From assembly GCA_003489165.1 (NCBI GenBank), contig DNJG01000005.1, positions 1 to 15,452 of the forward strand: a stretch of 15,452 nt of DNA, in the 5' to 3' direction. Origin of the DNA: Nitrospinota bacterium (GTDB lineage: Bacteria > Nitrospinota > Nitrospinia > UBA9942). The translations under genes were made by a program, and so were the position numbers. Under the pieces are notes generated by a model. It searched no databases, was not told the DNA's origin, and was given only the letters and a program-made list of their open reading frames with translations. Numbering within the stretch: the first letter of the stretch is position 1; every line of letters starts with the position of its first letter. Shown here piece by piece: positions 13,927 through 15,452 of the stretch.

Positions 13927-15452
13927 ATGAAACACTATTTACGCTATACAACATTATTCCTTATTGCTCTTGTCCTCTCCTGTGGCAGTGGAGATACACC
14001 AGTAGGGCAGGGCGTAGGGCAAGACTTTAGCCTTGCGGACAGCGGCGGCATCGCCCCAAAGATTCAATGGGATTACCGTAATCCCTTTAATTCCCCCTTA
14101 TCAAAGGGGGGTGAGGGGGGATTTGAGAGAATCCTTCACAAAGCCCCCCTTGGTGTTTATAAAGTAAGGGCGACACTTCTTGACACAAATAATAACCCTG
14201 TCTCAGGATTTCAGACAACAAAAGATGTAGCCCCTGGGGATTCAGGCACAATAACATTTACCAGTGTCCCTGCCGGCACATACAATGCAAAACTTGAAGG
14301 ACTTGACTCAACAGGCACAGATGTCCTTTACACAGGTCAGACAAACGGCATTGGTGTTACTGCCAATCAAGTTGCAGAGCCGTCAGTCATAGCAAGATAC
14401 ACAAGAGCAGACAATGCCTCACCCGGAAGCTCAGGTCATAGTCCGGCAAATGGAACAGCAAATATCCCTGCAAACACAAAAATTAGTGTTCAAGTATCAG
14501 ATAATGACGCAGGAGTAGATGCAACATCCATTGTCCTTACAGTAAACAATGAAAATGTAACATCAAAAAGCTCAATAATAGGCACATCAGATAACTACAC
14601 AGTTCTATACACACCATCAACTAACCTAAGCGGGACAGTAACAGTAACCCTAAGGGCATCAGACTTAGCCAATCCAGCAAACTCTATGACAACAGAGACA
14701 TGGAGTTTCACAATATCATCAAGCGGAACAACAGACACAACAGCACCTGCAAGCCCATCCATAAGTTTTGGCAGCGCCACAACATCATCACAACTTGCTA
14801 CAGCTACAATATCAGCCACTGATGACACAGGGGTAACAGGGTATTATCTGTCCGAATCAAGCACAACACCATCAATCACATCAAGTGGCTGGACTTCAGT
14901 AACATCAACCACATCATACAATGCAAATGTAAACTGGACATTAAGCAGTGGAAATGGCACAAAGACAGTATATGTGTGGTTCAAAGACGCAGTAGGGAAT
15001 ATATCAGCCTCTGCAAATACATCAATAACCTTAAATCAGACAGATACAACTGCCCCAACAGCACCATCAATCTCAATCAACAGCGGCTCATCATCAACCA
15101 CAACAACATCAGTAACATTAACCTTATCAGCATCGGATGATGTAGGAGTAACAGGATACTATGTATCGGAATCAACTATTACCCCGTCATTAACATCAGC
15201 CAATTGGGTATCGGTTACATCGGCAGCGAGTTATTCAGCGACTGCGGCATTCACATTAAGCGGCGGAAGTGTTGGAGATAACACGAAGACAGTATATGTA
15301 TGGTTTAAAGATTCTGCAGGGAATATATCTGCCTCTGCAAGCGATTCAATCACCCTGACTATCTCCGACTCAACCGCCCCATCCAGTCCATCTATTTCAA
15401 TAGATAGCGGCGCATCATCAACCACAAGCACATCAGTAACATTAACATTATC
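13927..15452 (+). CDS. Lipoprotein with tandem Ig-like repeats (3' truncated by window edge)
   Basis: ATG 13927 opens a frame that stays open for 508 codons to the window end. The lipoprotein signal FLIALVLSCGSG puts the lipid Cys at residue 19. Residues 52-66 (NPFNSPLSKGGEGGF) come from a dispersed repeat (14077-14123). Residues about 75-150 look like a carboxypeptidase-regulatory or Ig-like fold (GVYKVRATLLDTNNNPVSG, SVPAGTYNAKLEG). A Big-type domain follows (NIPANTKISVQVSDNDAGVD). From residue 269 (base 14731) a Thr/Ser-rich repeat of 103-108 residues begins, each starting with D-T/S-T-A-P and containing GVTGYY-SES and KTVYVWFKD-GNISASA. Copies start at 14731, 15040 and 15364; the third is cut off. 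It is probably a surface adhesin or structural protein. No ribosome binding site is seen; translation is probably coupled to the stop one base upstream. Confidence 0.85.
   Translation, partial: MKHYLRYTTLFLIALVLSCGSGDTPVGQGVGQDFSLADSGGIAPKIQWDYRNPFNSPLSKGGEGGFERILHKAPLGVYKVRATLLDTNNNPVSGFQTTKDVAPGDSGTITFTSVPAGTYNAKLEGLDSTGTDVLYTGQTNGIGVTANQVAEPSVIARYTRADNASPGSSGHSPANGTANIPANTKISVQVSDNDAGVDATSIVLTVNNENVTSKSSIIGTSDNYTVLYTPSTNLSGTVTVTLRASDLANPANSMTTETWSFTISSSGTTDTTAPASPSISFGSATTSSQLATATISATDDTGVTGYYLSESSTTPSITSSGWTSVTSTTSYNANVNWTLSSGNGTKTVYVWFKDAVGNISASANTSITLNQTDTTAPTAPSISINSGSSSTTTTSVTLTLSASDDVGVTGYYVSESTITPSLTSANWVSVTSAASYSATAAFTLSGGSVGDNTKTVYVWFKDSAGNISASASDSITLTISDSTAPSSPSISIDSGASSTTSTSVTLTL
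14077..14123. repeat. Dispersed 'CCCCCTTATCAAAGGGGG' repeat inside the Ig-repeat lipoprotein gene
   Basis: CCCCCTT 14093-14099 pairs with AAGGGGG 14104-14110 around ATCA; AATCCC near 14080 can pair with GGGATT near 14118-14123. A further AAGCCCCCCTT at about 14151-14161 could pair with the same G-run. The readout NPFNSPLSKGG is one I know from dispersed intergenic repeats in many genomes. Here the element is in frame within a secreted protein. Confidence 0.75.
14731..15452 (+). repeat. Tandem repeat units of 309 and 324 bases in the lipoprotein gene
   Basis: Units begin at 14731, 15040 and 15364 (last one cut by the window end). Shared segments include the D-x-T-A-P start, the GVTGYY-SES block, KTVYVWFKD and GNISASA. 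The second unit is five residues longer, partly through GGSVGDNTK. The units differ at many positions, so they are diverged domains and not a recent duplication. Confidence 0.85.

Noticed and set aside
14595..15431. Reverse-strand open frames in the Ig-repeat region
   Set aside because: They are shadows of low-complexity Thr/Ser repeats; the + strand frame is open throughout and has a lipoprotein signal.
14731..15452. CRISPR-like or DNA-level tandem array
   Set aside because: The units are long, diverged and in frame, with conserved protein motifs, so they are protein domain repeats.

Overview
The window reads as chromosomal DNA of an AT-rich, Gram-negative (two-membrane) bacterium. The reasons are Lol-type lipoproteins, an ExbB/ExbD/TonB-type envelope motor, CarD, and an asd-mtnP-hemL block. 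The many short dispersed palindromic repeats are of kinds I associate with uncultured Nitrospirota-, Desulfobacterota- or NC10-like genomes. That placement is an inference; no gene here fixes a phylum.

Region 1 (2-4565, + strand) is a tightly packed operon. It holds the tail of an unrecognised gene, a TPR lipoprotein, a small exported protein, an ExbB/TolQ-type channel protein, two ExbD/TolR-type stator proteins, and a large protein with a degenerate FHA-like cytoplasmic domain, one membrane segment and a TonB/AgmX-type periplasmic domain. The layout resembles the Agl/Glt-like energised envelope machines of Myxococcus and Geobacter relatives. The first ExbD has Asn where the proton-carrying Asp is expected; the second keeps Asp.

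Region 2 (4566-7902, + strand) starts with a tRNA-Met(CAT) and its promoter. Next comes radA, whose apparent upstream extension is repeat DNA, then carD behind a strong promoter and a 5' leader hairpin. It ends with a membrane-anchored PIN-TRAM protein (YacL-like).

Region 3 (7909-11207, - strand) is a metabolic operon: asd, mtnP and hemL. A 33-codon ORF with a strong ribosome binding site and its own sigma70-type promoter precedes asd and overlaps its start codon (ATGA).

Region 4 (11392-15452, + strand, runs off the end) is an apparent four-gene cell-envelope operon. It encodes a caspase-like lipoprotein with a His/Cys dyad and an EF-hand-type loop, an exported DUF4384 protein with a FlgT/LPP20-like N-terminal region, a small exported Gly/Ser-rich membrane protein, and a lipoprotein with tandem Ig-like repeats. 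Its coding strand is rich in A and C, the opposite G/C bias to region 1.

The most striking general feature is that short dispersed repeats have been built into coding sequence. Different repeat types supply the signal peptide, start-codon region or an internal stretch of five exported proteins (TPR lipoprotein, small exported protein, caspase, DUF4384 protein, Ig-like lipoprotein), and another lies directly upstream of and in frame with radA. The best candidate for an undescribed system is the caspase/DUF4384/Gly-rich/Ig-repeat operon of region 4, followed by the asymmetric double-ExbD motor with its FHA-TonB fusion.
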